NCBI RefSeq assembly: GCF_014192155.1
Contig: NZ_JACHXO010000001.1
Coordinates: 832,069-896,068 of the forward strand
Length of the DNA stretch: 64,000 bases
Direction of reading: 5' to 3'
DNA from: Roseateles terrae
Lineage (GTDB): Bacteria; Pseudomonadota; Gammaproteobacteria; Burkholderiales; Burkholderiaceae_C
In this document: in pieces, positions 27,716 through 37,148 of the stretch
How positions within the stretch are numbered: position 1 is the stretch's first letter
Layout of the letters: the number at the start of each line of letters is the position of its first letter
Notes under the pieces: generated by a model
The model's input: the letters and a program-made list of their open reading frames with translations, nothing else
Databases searched by the model: none
Told to the model about the DNA's origin: nothing
Made by a program: the position numbers and the translations under genes

Positions 27716-27931
27716 ATGGACATCACCTCTGCCTCCACCGTCTCCGCTGCGGTCAGCAGCGCCTCCAACGCCGCGCCGGGCACGACCGCCCAGGCCGCCA
27801 GCCTGCTGGTGCTGCGCAAAGCCCTGGACGTGCAGCAGGCCGGTGCGCTCGCCCTGCTGGACGCCCTGCCCCCGCAGCCGGCACTGGCCACCGAAGGTCC
27901 GCTTGGACGGAATCTCAACGTCTACGCCTGA
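27716..27931 (+). CDS. YjfB-family putative motility-associated small protein
   Basis: 71 residues from ATG 27716; a TTG at 27668 in the same frame is less likely. The start MDITSASTVSAAV, the ALDVQQAGALALLDALP core and the NVYA end match the short YjfB-like family, which in Bacillus and other bacteria is annotated as a putative motility protein because of its sigma-D-type regulation and flagellar neighbours. No flagellar genes are in this window. It is likely cytoplasmic and helical. Role unknown. Confidence 0.75.
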   Translation: MDITSASTVSAAVSSASNAAPGTTAQAASLLVLRKALDVQQAGALALLDALPPQPALATEGPLGRNLNVYA

Positions 27932-28139
27932 CCGCCATCCGCCCGGCCGGCCCTGCCGACCGAGGCATTTGTCACAGAGTCGTGAGCCCCTCGGTTCGAG
28001 GCTGTGACGGCCGGTAACTTTCCCTGGCCCGCGGAAACCCTGCCTTCTAGACTCGCGCACCTGCGGCACCCCAACCGGTGTGCCGGGTGACGCGCTGCTG
28101 CAGCATTGGGCAGCGCACAAGTGATTGCTGATCCGACAC

Positions 28140-29051
28140 ATGACTTCGCCCACTGTGCCCGGCGCGCTGCACGACACGCTGTCTCCCGAGACGGAGGCCC
28201 CCGCGGAAAGCGGCCGGGAATTTCCGATCGCCCTGAAGGTGATCGGCGCGCTGCTGCTGATTTTTGCGCTGGCCATCCCGATGCTCGCCGGCGCCGCGCC
28301 CCCGTGGGACACCCGTCCCAAGCCGCTGGCCATAGCGCCCCGGACCCAGGCGCCGGTGCCGGCGTCGGACCCGGCCCGTGGGAATGACGCCGCCCTCGTC
28401 GGCGCCAACGTCGCCTCGTCCGCCACTGCCGACGACGGTTCCGACGAAGCCTTCCGCGCCCAGGCCGAAGCCGTGGTCCTGCGCAAGGTGGGCGCATCCG
28501 CACGGCGTGAAGGTCAGCGCCTGATGCTGTTTGTGGAGCAAGGCCGCCCGGTGATGCTGGACAGCCGCCACCCTGAGCCCGACGATGGCGGGCAGACGCC
28601 CTATGTGGACTATCGCCTTGATGGCCTCTCGCCTGACAAGCGCTTCTACGTGGTCCGTGTCACCCTGGCCTTTGGCACCGAAGTGCTGTGGATCTCCCGC
28701 AAGGACGGTCAGCGCTACGAGATGCATGGCAACGTCAATCCATCCCCCGACGGTCGTTTCCTGGTCGTGACCCACGCATCGCCTGGTGTTGAGTTCAACG
28801 GCGTGGTGATCTGGTCGCTGGAGGAAGACCGGCTGGTGGAGCGCTACAAGTTCGAGGCGACGCCCGAGCAGCGCGGTGTCAGCTTCCGTTTCATGCGCTG
28901 GCGAGACGCGAGCACCATCGAGCTGGAGCAGTTCGCCGAGGTGGATCCCGGCACCTGCCGCACGGGCACCCTCTCCTCGCTGGCGCTGCTGGCCCGCAAG
29001 TCCGACCGCTGGATTCTGCGGAGCAACTCCAGTCCCCGCTGCGACGCCTGA
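28140..29051 (+). CDS. Hypothetical membrane-anchored protein
   Basis: 303 residues from ATG 28140; a TTG 15 bases upstream is the alternative. One hydrophobic helix near residues 32-52 (LKVIGALLLIFALAIPMLAG) is followed by a Pro/Ala-rich linker and then a soluble, probably beta-rich domain of about 200 residues (VVLRKVGASARREGQRLMLF ... LDGLSPDKRFYVVRVTLAFG ... NPSPDGRFLVVTHAS). The Ser-Pro-Asp-Lys/Gly-Arg-Phe-Tyr phrases resemble propeller-type repeats seen in periplasmic WD/TolB-like proteins, but no family was recognised. A Cys pair near the end may form a disulfide. It stands alone between the YjfB-like and ABC transporter genes. Confidence 0.7.
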   Translation: MTSPTVPGALHDTLSPETEAPAESGREFPIALKVIGALLLIFALAIPMLAGAAPPWDTRPKPLAIAPRTQAPVPASDPARGNDAALVGANVASSATADDGSDEAFRAQAEAVVLRKVGASARREGQRLMLFVEQGRPVMLDSRHPEPDDGGQTPYVDYRLDGLSPDKRFYVVRVTLAFGTEVLWISRKDGQRYEMHGNVNPSPDGRFLVVTHASPGVEFNGVVIWSLEEDRLVERYKFEATPEQRGVSFRFMRWRDASTIELEQFAEVDPGTCRTGTLSSLALLARKSDRWILRSNSSPRCDA

Positions 29052-29171
29052 GATCGTTCGCGCTTGTTACCACCAAGCGCTTCTCTCCGTCAGCGGATAT
29101 AGGCAGCGTCCGACAAGGTTCGTGGTCCGGGCGGGCTACCGTGCAGGTATACGGAAGCTTCAGGCTCATTC

Positions 29172-30989
29172 ATGCCCTCGACCGCCACCCACGCACCCGA
29201 CTCCGCCGGCACAGCCGCGCCCACGCCAGGCGCCGCGCCAGGCAAAGCTCCCAAAAAACGCTTTCGTCGGCCGCCTGGCCTCTCCATGGCCGCATGGCGC
29301 CAGTTCCTCCAGCTGGCCAAACCCTTCTGGATGGGCGACCAGAAGCGCTCGGCCTGGGCCTTGCTGGCGCTGCTGATCGTGCTGATGCTGTGCGAGACCC
29401 AGCTGGCCGTGCTGCTCAATGACAAGACCGGTGAGCTGACCTCCGCCCTCGCCGCCCGTGAGCACAGCCGGTTCTGGCAATCGGTGCGGGACACGCTGCT
29501 GGTGCTGGCCTTCGCCGTGCCGGTCTACGCGTTCTATTACTACATGCGGGACGCGTTCTCCAATCACTGGCGGCGCTGGCTCACTGGCCGTTTCCTCGAC
29601 GGATATCTGGACGGTCGCAAGTACTACGAGATCGGCAACGGCGGCGACATCGACAACCCCGACCAGCGGATCAGCGAAGACATCAACACCTTCACCGGCC
29701 GCTCCACCCACTTCCTGCTGATGCTGACCGGCTCGGCGATGCAGCTGGTGGCTTTCTCGGCGGTGTTGTGGTCGCTGTCCAAGGCGCTGGTGGCGTTCCT
29801 CGCCGTCTATGCGGTCGTTGGCACCTTTCTCGCGCTGTATGTCTTCGGATCACCGCTGATCCGCCTGAACTTCTGGCAGCTGCGCCGTGAGGCCGACTTC
29901 CGTTTCGGCCTGATGCGACTGCGGGAGAACGCCGAATCCATCGCGTTTTATCGCGGCGAGCCGCAGGAGCGGGCCAACATTGAGCAGCGGTTCGAAGAGG
30001 TGTATCAGAACTACGGGAAGTTGATCAAGAAGCAGCGCTCGCTCAACCTCTTCCAGCGTGGCTTCAGTCAACTGACGCTGGTGGTGCCTGCCGTCATCCT
30101 GGCGGATCGGGTGCTCTCCGGCGAACTCGAAGTGGGCGCCGCGGTGCAGGCGGCGGGTGCATTCGCAGCCGTGCTGACGGCCGTGTCTCTGATCGTGGAG
30201 AACTTTGAGAGCCTCTCGCGCTTCGTGGCCGGCATCGACCGCCTGCATGCGCTCTCCGAGCTGATCATCAAGCGCAAGGCCCGCGCCCTGCGGGAGCAGG
30301 AAAAGATCCAGACCAGCCAGGCCGAACAACTCGCCATGCGGGATCTCACCCTCTTCACCCCGCAATTCGATCGCAAGCTGGTCGAGAAGCTGGATATCTC
30401 GCTGAAGCCGGGGGAGAGCCTCTTGATCACCGGCGTGAGCGGCTGCGGCAAAAGCTCGCTGCTGCGCGCGATTGCGGGCCTCTGGAAAACCGGCTCCGGC
30501 ACCATCGAGCATCCGTCGATCGAAAAGATCTTCTTCCTGCCGCAGAAGCCCTATCTGCAGGAAGGCACGCTGCGCAGCCAGCTGATCTACCCCGATACGC
30601 AGACCTCGCTCAGTGACGAGGAACTGCAGGAGATCCTGAAGGAAGTCGCCTTGCCCGAACTGTCCGAGCGTGTCGGCGGCCTGGATGCCGTTCAGGACTG
30701 GGACAAGGTGCTCTCGATGGGCGAGCAGCAGCGACTGGCCTTTGCCCGCGTGCTGGTGCGCAAACCGCAGATGGTGATCCTGGACGAAGCCACCAGCGCG
30801 CTCGACGGCGTCAACGAGAACCGCCTCTACCAGCGGCTGTGCGGCGACGGCGTCACCCTGGTGAGCATCGCCCACCGACCCGCCGTGCTGAAGCATCACA
30901 GCCATGTGCTGCATTTGAAGGGCAATGGCGCCTGGGCGCTGCATCCGGCGGAGGGCTTCAGTTTCGAAGACGGCGGAGCGCCCGCATGA
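29172..30989 (+). CDS. YddA/SbmA-like ABC transporter, fused permease and ATPase
   Basis: 605 residues. An N-terminal Pro/Ala-rich basic segment is followed by a six-helix permease of the SbmA/BacA type (about 45-340) and an ATPase domain (about 370-585). The ATPase has Walker A GVSGCGKSS (about residue 420), signature LSMGEQQRLAFARV (about 515) and Walker B MVILDEATSALD (about 534). The architecture corresponds to E. coli YddA and the ABCD4-like group. Relatives transport peptides, cobalamin or long-chain acyl compounds; the substrate here is unknown. Its stop overlaps the start of the MgtC-family gene, so the two are translationally coupled. Confidence 0.9.
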   Translation: MPSTATHAPDSAGTAAPTPGAAPGKAPKKRFRRPPGLSMAAWRQFLQLAKPFWMGDQKRSAWALLALLIVLMLCETQLAVLLNDKTGELTSALAAREHSRFWQSVRDTLLVLAFAVPVYAFYYYMRDAFSNHWRRWLTGRFLDGYLDGRKYYEIGNGGDIDNPDQRISEDINTFTGRSTHFLLMLTGSAMQLVAFSAVLWSLSKALVAFLAVYAVVGTFLALYVFGSPLIRLNFWQLRREADFRFGLMRLRENAESIAFYRGEPQERANIEQRFEEVYQNYGKLIKKQRSLNLFQRGFSQLTLVVPAVILADRVLSGELEVGAAVQAAGAFAAVLTAVSLIVENFESLSRFVAGIDRLHALSELIIKRKARALREQEKIQTSQAEQLAMRDLTLFTPQFDRKLVEKLDISLKPGESLLITGVSGCGKSSLLRAIAGLWKTGSGTIEHPSIEKIFFLPQKPYLQEGTLRSQLIYPDTQTSLSDEELQEILKEVALPELSERVGGLDAVQDWDKVLSMGEQQRLAFARVLVRKPQMVILDEATSALDGVNENRLYQRLCGDGVTLVSIAHRPAVLKHHSHVLHLKGNGAWALHPAEGFSFEDGGAPA

Positions 30990-31528
30990 GCGCCGACGGT
31001 ATGTCAGGACTCGACGCGGTGATGGAGACCCTGCGCCAGGAATTCTCCGACGTGCCGGATGCGGCGCAGGCCACCCGCATCATCGTGCGGCTGATGCTGG
31101 CTGCCCTGCTCGGCGGCATCCTGGGCTACGAGCGCGAAAGCCACGGCAAGGCCGCCGGTCTGCGAACGCACATGCTGGTGAGCCTGGGCGCCGCGATGTT
31201 CGTGCTGGTGCCCCAGCAGGCCGGCATGGCCACGCCGGACATGAGCCGCGTGCTGCAGGGCATCATTGCCGGCATCGGCTTTTTGGGCGCGGGGGCCATC
31301 ATCAAGCACAAGGAGGAACCAGGCCGGGTGCAGGGCCGGGTTCAGGGTCTGACGACCGCCGCCGGCATCTTCATGACGGCCGCCATCGGTGTCGCCTGCG
31401 GCCTGGGGCGCGAAGCCACCGCCGTGCTCAGCATGCTGATTGCCCTGGCAATTCTGACCTGGGTGCCGCACCTGCTGGAGGGCCGACGAACCGCCCGTTC
31501 CCGGACTCAGGACGGAGACGATGAATGA
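30986..31528 (+). CDS. MgtC/SapB-family membrane protein
   Basis: 180 residues starting at ATG 30986, which overlaps the ABC transporter stop (ATGA). Five hydrophobic helices are visible. The family signature is present: LGYERESHGKAAGLRTHMLV, GAAMFVL and IGFLGAGAIIKH. MgtC proteins help survival at low Mg2+ and inside macrophages and modulate the F1Fo ATPase; many chromosomal SapB-type members have no known role. Coupling to a YddA-like exporter is noteworthy. Confidence 0.9.
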   Translation: MSADGMSGLDAVMETLRQEFSDVPDAAQATRIIVRLMLAALLGGILGYERESHGKAAGLRTHMLVSLGAAMFVLVPQQAGMATPDMSRVLQGIIAGIGFLGAGAIIKHKEEPGRVQGRVQGLTTAAGIFMTAAIGVACGLGREATAVLSMLIALAILTWVPHLLEGRRTARSRTQDGDDE

Positions 31529-31665
31529 GCGCACGGCGTCGCCGCGTCCCTGCCAGCAGCGACACCCCTGCATCGGGCGCGTCCGTCGGGACGGGCTGCG
31601 ATAGTCTGGAACTCTGGCGCGCTCGGGCACGGTCCGCCCCGGTGCGCCGGCTGCGGAGCGCCACC

Positions 31666-31902
31666 ATGGATCTCGACATCGTCTCCTATGTCTTCCAGGG
31701 GCCTGAGGGCACCTTTTCAATCAAGCCCCGTCTGTCCCGGCGATGGCGGGTCAAACGCGACAGCGCGCCCTGGGGCGACTCGTTCGCTTCGGCGGAAGAG
31801 GCGGCATTGGCCCTGTCCCAGGCGTTCGACGTGCCGGCCGATCTCAGGGACTGGACGGAGATCGGGGACTTCCATACCGACGTTGGCGGCCTCCTGCCAT
31901 GA
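31666..31902 (+). CDS. Hypothetical small protein downstream of the MgtC-family gene
   Basis: 78 residues from ATG 31666. The frame also opens at ATG 31525, which overlaps the MgtC-family stop codon and would give 125 residues with a basic N-terminal part. The body (MDLDIVSYVFQGPEGTFSIK ... WGDSFASAEEAALALSQAF) looks like a small alpha/beta protein without membrane segments. No family recognised. A hairpin follows at 31961-31981. Confidence 0.5.
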   Translation: MDLDIVSYVFQGPEGTFSIKPRLSRRWRVKRDSAPWGDSFASAEEAALALSQAFDVPADLRDWTEIGDFHTDVGGLLP

Positions 31903-31960
31903 GGGCCGTGGGTGGGGCGACGGCTCGGGCCCTGGGTCAGACCCTGGGTCAGACCCGGAG

Positions 31961-31985
31961 ACGGCCCGTCGGTCGGGCCGTTGTC
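31961..31985 (+). terminator. Hairpin after the MgtC-family gene cluster
   Basis: Perfect 8-base stem ACGGCCCG (31961-31968) and CGGGCCGT (31974-31981) with loop TCGGT, followed by a short T-containing stretch TTGTCGTT. It lies after the small hypothetical gene and between convergent genes, so it may serve both. It is preceded by two tandem copies of CCCTGGGTCAGA (31930-31953). Confidence 0.55.
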
Positions 31986-32001
31986 GTTGGGCGTTGAGGC
32001 T

Positions 32002-32691
32002 TCAAGCCAGGATCGGTCCCAGCACCTGATCGGCTGCGATGGGATAACACCTGGCCGCCTTGGGCAGCCCTTCCAGCGTGGTGCCGGTGAAAGCACCGAA
32101 GGCGGGCAGGATCAGCTGATCCTGCGTCAGGCAGAAGCACGGCAGGCGATGCCGGTCATGCGCGGGCCCGCGCAGCGCCACAGCCGGATGCAGATGCCCC
32201 GCCAGCACCAGTCCCCCGGGCCGGGCGCCCGGATGATGGCAAGCCAGGAACGGTCCCATCGGGCTGGGCTCGTCCACCACTTCAAAGCGCAGGGACGGCG
32301 GCGGATCCCCGGCATGGCTGTCGTGATTGCCGCGGACCAGCACGCAATCGAGCCCGTCATGCAACTCGCGCCAGACCTGCACCTGCTCCACCACCTGCGC
32401 CTGCTGCGCGGTGGCCGCGTGAAGGAAGTCGCCCAGCACCACCAGCCGCTGTGCCTGGCATTGCGCCACCAGTGCGGTGAGCCGGCGGAGGTTGTCCTGG
32501 GTCGTGCCCGAAGGCACCGGTTGCCCAAGCGCTCGAAAGCTGGCGGCTTTGCCGATGTGCACGTCCGCCACGAAGAGGGTGCGGTGCGATGGCCACCAGG
32601 CGGCGCGGCCGGGCAGCAGGTCCAGGACATCGTCGCCCACGGTGAGACGCCGCGCACCGGCCGGCAAGGTGAAATTCTCTACGGTTGACAT
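32002..32691 (-). CDS. pdeM: Ligase-associated DNA damage response endonuclease PdeM
   Basis: 229 residues from ATG 32691 (MSTVENF). It is a calcineurin-like metallophosphoesterase: ADVHIGK, VVLGDFLHA, VLVRGNHDSHAGD and LAGHLHPAVAL supply the metal ligands. This protein is the last member of the four-protein ligase-associated DNA repair set that occurs in many bacteria together with a Lhr-like helicase, an ATP-dependent ligase and an MBL-fold exonuclease. The gene follows the helicase gene by about 126 bases in the same direction. The exact DNA substrate is not known. Confidence 0.92.
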   Translation of the reverse strand: MSTVENFTLPAGARRLTVGDDVLDLLPGRAAWWPSHRTLFVADVHIGKAASFRALGQPVPSGTTQDNLRRLTALVAQCQAQRLVVLGDFLHAATAQQAQVVEQVQVWRELHDGLDCVLVRGNHDSHAGDPPPSLRFEVVDEPSPMGPFLACHHPGARPGGLVLAGHLHPAVALRGPAHDRHRLPCFCLTQDQLILPAFGAFTGTTLEGLPKAARCYPIAADQVLGPILA

Positions 32692-32785
32692 GCCCACATC
32701 ATCGCCGAGCGCGACCCGCCGCCGCCGCATCGCTCAGCCGGACCTGTGAAGAACGGCAGTGACATCCTGGAATGGCGTTGTCCCC

Positions 32786-32829
32786 GCACCCACGCACCCA
32801 CGCTCACGCTCACACGTTCACACGCTCAC
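32786..32829. repeat. Imperfect short tandem repeat CACGCACC/ACGCTCAC
   Basis: The spacer between the helicase gene and pdeM holds a run of related short units (CACCCACG, CACGCTCA, CGCTCACA, CACGTTCA, CACGCTCA). It contains little G on this strand and ends inside the helicase stop region. It could be slippage-prone. No regulatory meaning is known. Confidence 0.45.
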
Positions 32830-35496
32830 TAGACGCAACCGCGGCCTGCGCGGACTCGCCCTGGCCTTCGCCTTGGCCCGCTCCCGCGCCGAATTCCGCT
32901 TGCGTCCACCCGCCGAGGGCGAGCGGTCCCCCGAGGTATCGCCGCGCGTTTCCAGCGCCAGCGACTGTCCCACGGCCATGTCCGGTGCATCGGGCCGTGC
33001 GAACACCTGATCAGCGCGCTCATGCGCGGTTCCTACCGTCTCCCCGCCCGCGCTGCGCTCCAGCGCCGACACCATGCGCGCAATACGGTCCGCGAGCGAC
33101 TCATTGCTCAGCTTCTCCCGGAAGCGCTCCACCATCAGCGGAAATGCCAGCGGCGTCGGCTTCTTCAGGGCGTGGATGCGCAGCGTCTGTCCCTGCATGC
33201 GGCCGAGGGCCTGCGCCAGGTGCTGCACATCCAGCTCCTGGGTGAGCAGCTCACGCTCCGCCTGTTTGAGCAGCTGGTTGTTGGGGTCGTACTGCTGGAA
33301 CACCTCGAAGAAAAGGCTGGCGGACGCCTGCAACTGCCGGTTGCTGCGGCGCTCGCCGGGGTGGCTCTGGAAGATCAGACCGGCCACCCGGGCAATCTCG
33401 CGGAAGCGCCGTCGGGCCAGCTCGGTGGCATTCAGGCTGGCCAGCACCTCGGCCAGCAACTGCTCCATCGGCGGCAGGCCCAGCAGGCCTGGCAGCCGTT
33501 CCTGCCAGTCGATCGGCTTGGCACTGAGCAGCTCGATGCCGTAGTCATTCAGGGCGATGGAGAAGGTACCCGTCTCCGGCTGCGCGGCCCGCCAGGCCAG
33601 CAGACCCGCCAGCCCCAGATGGACCTGACGTCCGGCAAACGGATAGAGGAACAGATGCCAGCCCTCGCGGGACTTGAAGGTCTCCGCCAGCAGCACCTCC
33701 GGTGTCGGCACGCCCGACCAGCGCTTCTGGATGTCGACGAGCGGTCGCACGCAGGCCATCTCCGGACTGTCGAAGTGGCCTTCGTCGGCCGCCTGCAACT
33801 GGCGCAGCACCGCATCGGCCAGCGTGCTGGACAGCGGCATGCGTCCCCCGTTCCAGCGCGGCAAGGCCACGCGGCCCGCCGTCGCGCGGCGCACCAGCGC
33901 CGTCATCTGCTCCACCCGCACCAGCTCCAGCAGCCGCCCGCTGAACATGAAGGCATCCCCGGGCTTGAGCCGGGCAATGAAGCCCTCCTCCACCGTGCCG
34001 AGTCGGCCGCCGCCCAGGTACTGCACCGTCATCGCCGCATCGCTCACAATGGTGCCGATGTTGACCCGATGCCGCCGCGCCAGCCGCGCGTCCGGCACCC
34101 GCCAGAGGCCCGCCTCGTCCGGCACCACGCGGTGATAGTCGGGATAGGCGGCCAGGGACGGCCCCCCCTGGCGGACGAAGTCCAGGCACCACTGCCAGGA
34201 CTCGGCGCTGAGATGCTCATAGGCGACGGTGCTGCGCACCTCGCTCAGCAGCTCGTCCGGCCGGAATCCACCGCCCAGGGCCACGGTGACGAGATGCTGC
34301 ACCAGCACATCCAGCGGCTCGCGCGGGCTGCGGCGGGCCTCCACCTGACCGGTGAACACGGCTTCGCGCGCAGCAGCGGCTTCCACCAGTTCCAGACTGT
34401 GGGTCGGCACCAGCGTGATGCGGGACGGCCGCCCCGGCGCATGGCCCGAGCGCCCTGCCCGCTGCACCAGCCGCGCGACACCTTTGGCCGACCCGATCTG
34501 CAGCACACGGTCCACCGGCAGGAAGTCCACGCCCAGGTCCAGGCTGGAGGTGCAGACCGCCGCCTTGATCCGGCCTTCCTTCAGCCCGACTTCGACCCAT
34601 TCGCGCACTTCGCGGTCCAGCGAGCCGTGATGCAGCGCCAGCACGCCGGCCCAATCGGGCCGCGCTTCCAGCAGCGCGCGATACCACCGCTCGGCCTGCG
34701 ACCGCATGTTGGTGAAGACCAGGCAGCTCTCGCTCTCTTCGATCGCCTGGACCACCTGCGGCAGCATGCGCAGGCCCATGTGGCCGGCCCAGGCAAAGCG
34801 TTCAGCAGTGGCGGGCAGCAGCGTGTCAATGATCAACGTCTTGTCGGTATAGCCCTGCACCAGCGCCGGCGGCACCGGCTGCGGTGCGGCGCCCAGCAGC
34901 GTGCGCAGCGCTTCGTCCAGATTCCCCAATGTGGCGGACAGCCCCCAGGACATCAGCCCCGGCTGGAAATGCCGCAGACGCGCCAACGCCAGCTGCGTTT
35001 GCACGCCGCGTTTGTTGCCCATCAGCTCGTGCCATTCGTCGATCACCGTGAGCCGCACGTGCCGCAGGAGCTCCGGTGCATCGGCCTTGGACATCAGCAG
35101 CGACAGGCTTTCCGGCGTCGTCACCAGCACGGTCGGCAGGCGCCGGTCCTGGGCGGCGCGCTCACCGGCGGTGGTGTCACCGCTGCGCAGGCCGATGGTC
35201 CAGTCGGGATGCAGGTCCCGCAGCGGCTCCTGCAGCGCGCGGAAGGTGTCCGCGGCCAGCGCCCGCATCGGCGTGATCCAGACGACCGAGAGCGGGGGCG
35301 GCTTGTCACCGCGCCCTTCCACCCCCTGCGCAGGCAATGCCGCCAGCGCACCGAGCCACACCGCGAGGGTCTTGCCGCTGCCGGTGCTGGCATGCAGCAG
35401 GCCACTGCGGCCTTCGGCCATCGCGGCCCAGACCTCACTCTGGAAGTCGAAGGCGGTCCAGCCGCGCCGGGTCAGCCACTCTGCGGGGGCGGTCAT
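32818..35496 (-). CDS. Ligase-associated DEXH-box DNA helicase (Lhr-like)
   Basis: 892 residues. Superfamily 2 helicase: Walker [10 protein letters not shown] (35-43), DEWH box (153-156), SATLGN motif III, and RecA-like domain 2 with [19 protein letters not shown] and [12 protein letters not shown] winged-helix and Lhr-core C-terminal region follow, with a basic Arg/Lys-rich tail. This is the helicase member of the ligase-associated DNA damage response set, related to Lhr. It starts within the stop of the ligase gene (four-base overlap, 35493-35496), indicating coupled translation. Confidence 0.94.
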   Translation of the reverse strand: MTAPAEWLTRRGWTAFDFQSEVWAAMAEGRSGLLHASTGSGKTLAVWLGALAALPAQGVEGRGDKPPPLSVVWITPMRALAADTFRALQEPLRDLHPDWTIGLRSGDTTAGERAAQDRRLPTVLVTTPESLSLLMSKADAPELLRHVRLTVIDEWHELMGNKRGVQTQLALARLRHFQPGLMSWGLSATLGNLDEALRTLLGAAPQPVPPALVQGYTDKTLIIDTLLPATAERFAWAGHMGLRMLPQVVQAIEESESCLVFTNMRSQAERWYRALLEARPDWAGVLALHHGSLDREVREWVEVGLKEGRIKAAVCTSSLDLGVDFLPVDRVLQIGSAKGVARLVQRAGRSGHAPGRPSRITLVPTHSLELVEAAAAREAVFTGQVEARRSPREPLDVLVQHLVTVALGGGFRPDELLSEVRSTVAYEHLSAESWQWCLDFVRQGGPSLAAYPDYHRVVPDEAGLWRVPDARLARRHRVNIGTIVSDAAMTVQYLGGGRLGTVEEGFIARLKPGDAFMFSGRLLELVRVEQMTALVRRATAGRVALPRWNGGRMPLSSTLADAVLRQLQAADEGHFDSPEMACVRPLVDIQKRWSGVPTPEVLLAETFKSREGWHLFLYPFAGRQVHLGLAGLLAWRAAQPETGTFSIALNDYGIELLSAKPIDWQERLPGLLGLPPMEQLLAEVLASLNATELARRRFREIARVAGLIFQSHPGERRSNRQLQASASLFFEVFQQYDPNNQLLKQAERELLTQELDVQHLAQALGRMQGQTLRIHALKKPTPLAFPLMVERFREKLSNESLADRIARMVSALERSAGGETVGTAHERADQVFARPDAPDMAVGQSLALETRGDTSGDRSPSAGGRKRNSARERAKAKARASPRRPRLRLVSV

Positions 35497-37148
35497 GCGT
35501 CTGCCCCCGGTAGCAGCGCTTGGAGGGTGTCGAGCGAATCGGCCTCCGCCACCGGCTTGTCGGTCCGCCAGCGCAGCATGCGGGGGAAGCGCACGGCAAT
35601 GCCGCTTTTGTGCCGGCTGCTGCGCGAGATGCCTTCAAAGCCAAGCTCAAAGACCTGCGTCGGCTGCAGGCTGCGCACCGGCCCGAAACTCTCGACGGTG
35701 GTCTTGCGGATGATCGCATCCACCGCGCGGATCTCTTCGTCGGTCAGTCCGGAATAGGCCTTGGCGAAGGGTACCAGCTGCCGCGCGGGATCATCCGGCG
35801 GGCCGTTCCAGACGGCGAAGGTGTAGTCGGTGTAGAGGCTCGCACGGCGGCCGTGGCCGCGCTGCGCATACAGCAGCACCGCGTCCACCGAGATCGGGTC
35901 GATCTTCCATTTCCACCAGACGCCGACGTCCTTGGTGCGGCCAACGCCATATTTCGCGTCCAGACGCTTGAGCATCATGCCCTCCACGCCGCGGTCCCGG
36001 GCTTCCTCCCGCACGGCGGCAAGGTCCGCCCAGGTGTCCGCCGTCACCAGCGGGCTGAGGATCAGGGCCGGATGCGCCTGAGCCCCCACGAGTTGCTCCA
36101 GCCGCTGACGCCGCTCATATTGCGAATGGTCCCGCAAGTCCTGGCCCTGCTGCTCCAGCAGGTCGTAGACCACCAGCACCGCCGGCAGCTCTCGCAGCAG
36201 CTTGGGTCCCAGCAGCTTGCGGCCGATGCGCCGCTGCAGCTCGACAAAGGGCTGCACACGGTCGTCGCGCCAGATGAGGATCTCGCCATCGAGCACGGTC
36301 CCGTCCGGCAGCGTCTCACCCATCGCCTGCAGCTCGGGGAACCGGTCACTGATCAACTCCTCGCCCCGTGACCACACCCACACCCCGCCGGCCCGTTTGA
36401 CCAGCTGGGCGCGAATGCCATCCCATTTCCATTCGACCAGCCAGTCCTGCGGGGGCCCCAGCTGGGCGTCGAACTGGGCCACCGGCTGGGTGAACGGATG
36501 CGCAAGGAAGAAGGGATAAGGCTGGCCACCGCGGGTCTGGCCTTCCGGGTGGGCATCCTCCGGCGCGATCAGCGTCTGGAAGTCCTCCGCGGTGGGTCGG
36601 GCGCCGATGTGGGTATAGCCCATCAGCCGCTGGGCAATCTGACGGGCATCCACGCCGCTGACGGCGGCCAGTGCCTGCGTCACCTGCAGTTTGGAGACGC
36701 CTACCCGGAAGGCTCCGGTGATGAGCTTGAAGTAGGCCAGCCGCTGGTCCGCGGCGAGCCACTGCCATTGCTGCTGGAGGCGCTCGATCAGCGACTCGGG
36801 CGGCAGGCCACGCAGCGGCAGCAGATGATGCTCCATCCAGTGGGACAGCGGAAACTCGGTCACCTGCGCGGGGTCCGGCAGCAGCAGCGAGAGGGTTTCG
36901 GCGAGGTCACCGACCGCTTCATAACATTCGTCGAACAGCCATTCGGGCAGGCCGGCAGCCAGGCGCGCCTGCTCCCGCAGCAGCTTCACCGGGACCAGCT
37001 GGCGGGGCTTGCCGCCAGCGAGGAAGTAGACCGCCCACGCGGCGTCCGCCGGCGGGGCCTCACGCAGATAGGCCTGCAGCGCCGCCTGTTTGGCGAGGCT
37101 GCCGGTGGAGGCGTCCAGGGCGCGGTAGAGCGCGGCGAAGGCTTTCAT
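35493..37148 (-). CDS. ATP-dependent DNA ligase of the ligase-associated repair set
   Basis: 551 residues. The N-terminal DNA-binding domain precedes the adenylation domain with the nucleophile Lys241 in [15 protein letters not shown], followed by motifs DGEILIW and [16 protein letters not shown], and the OB-fold with [16 protein letters not shown]. Bacteria already use NAD+-dependent LigA for replication; this ATP-dependent enzyme acts in repair. It is coupled at both ends: its start overlaps the exonuclease stop (37145-37148) and its stop overlaps the helicase start. Confidence 0.95.
   Translation of the reverse strand: MKAFAALYRALDASTGSLAKQAALQAYLREAPPADAAWAVYFLAGGKPRQLVPVKLLREQARLAAGLPEWLFDECYEAVGDLAETLSLLLPDPAQVTEFPLSHWMEHHLLPLRGLPPESLIERLQQQWQWLAADQRLAYFKLITGAFRVGVSKLQVTQALAAVSGVDARQIAQRLMGYTHIGARPTAEDFQTLIAPEDAHPEGQTRGGQPYPFFLAHPFTQPVAQFDAQLGPPQDWLVEWKWDGIRAQLVKRAGGVWVWSRGEELISDRFPELQAMGETLPDGTVLDGEILIWRDDRVQPFVELQRRIGRKLLGPKLLRELPAVLVVYDLLEQQGQDLRDHSQYERRQRLEQLVGAQAHPALILSPLVTADTWADLAAVREEARDRGVEGMMLKRLDAKYGVGRTKDVGVWWKWKIDPISVDAVLLYAQRGHGRRASLYTDYTFAVWNGPPDDPARQLVPFAKAYSGLTDEEIRAVDAIIRKTTVESFGPVRSLQPTQVFELGFEGISRSSRHKSGIAVRFPRMLRWRTDKPVAEADSLDTLQALLPGADA

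Noticed and set aside
33022-35757. 911-residue open frame on the plus strand opposite the Lhr-like helicase
   Set aside because: Antisense to the helicase; no motif and biased composition.
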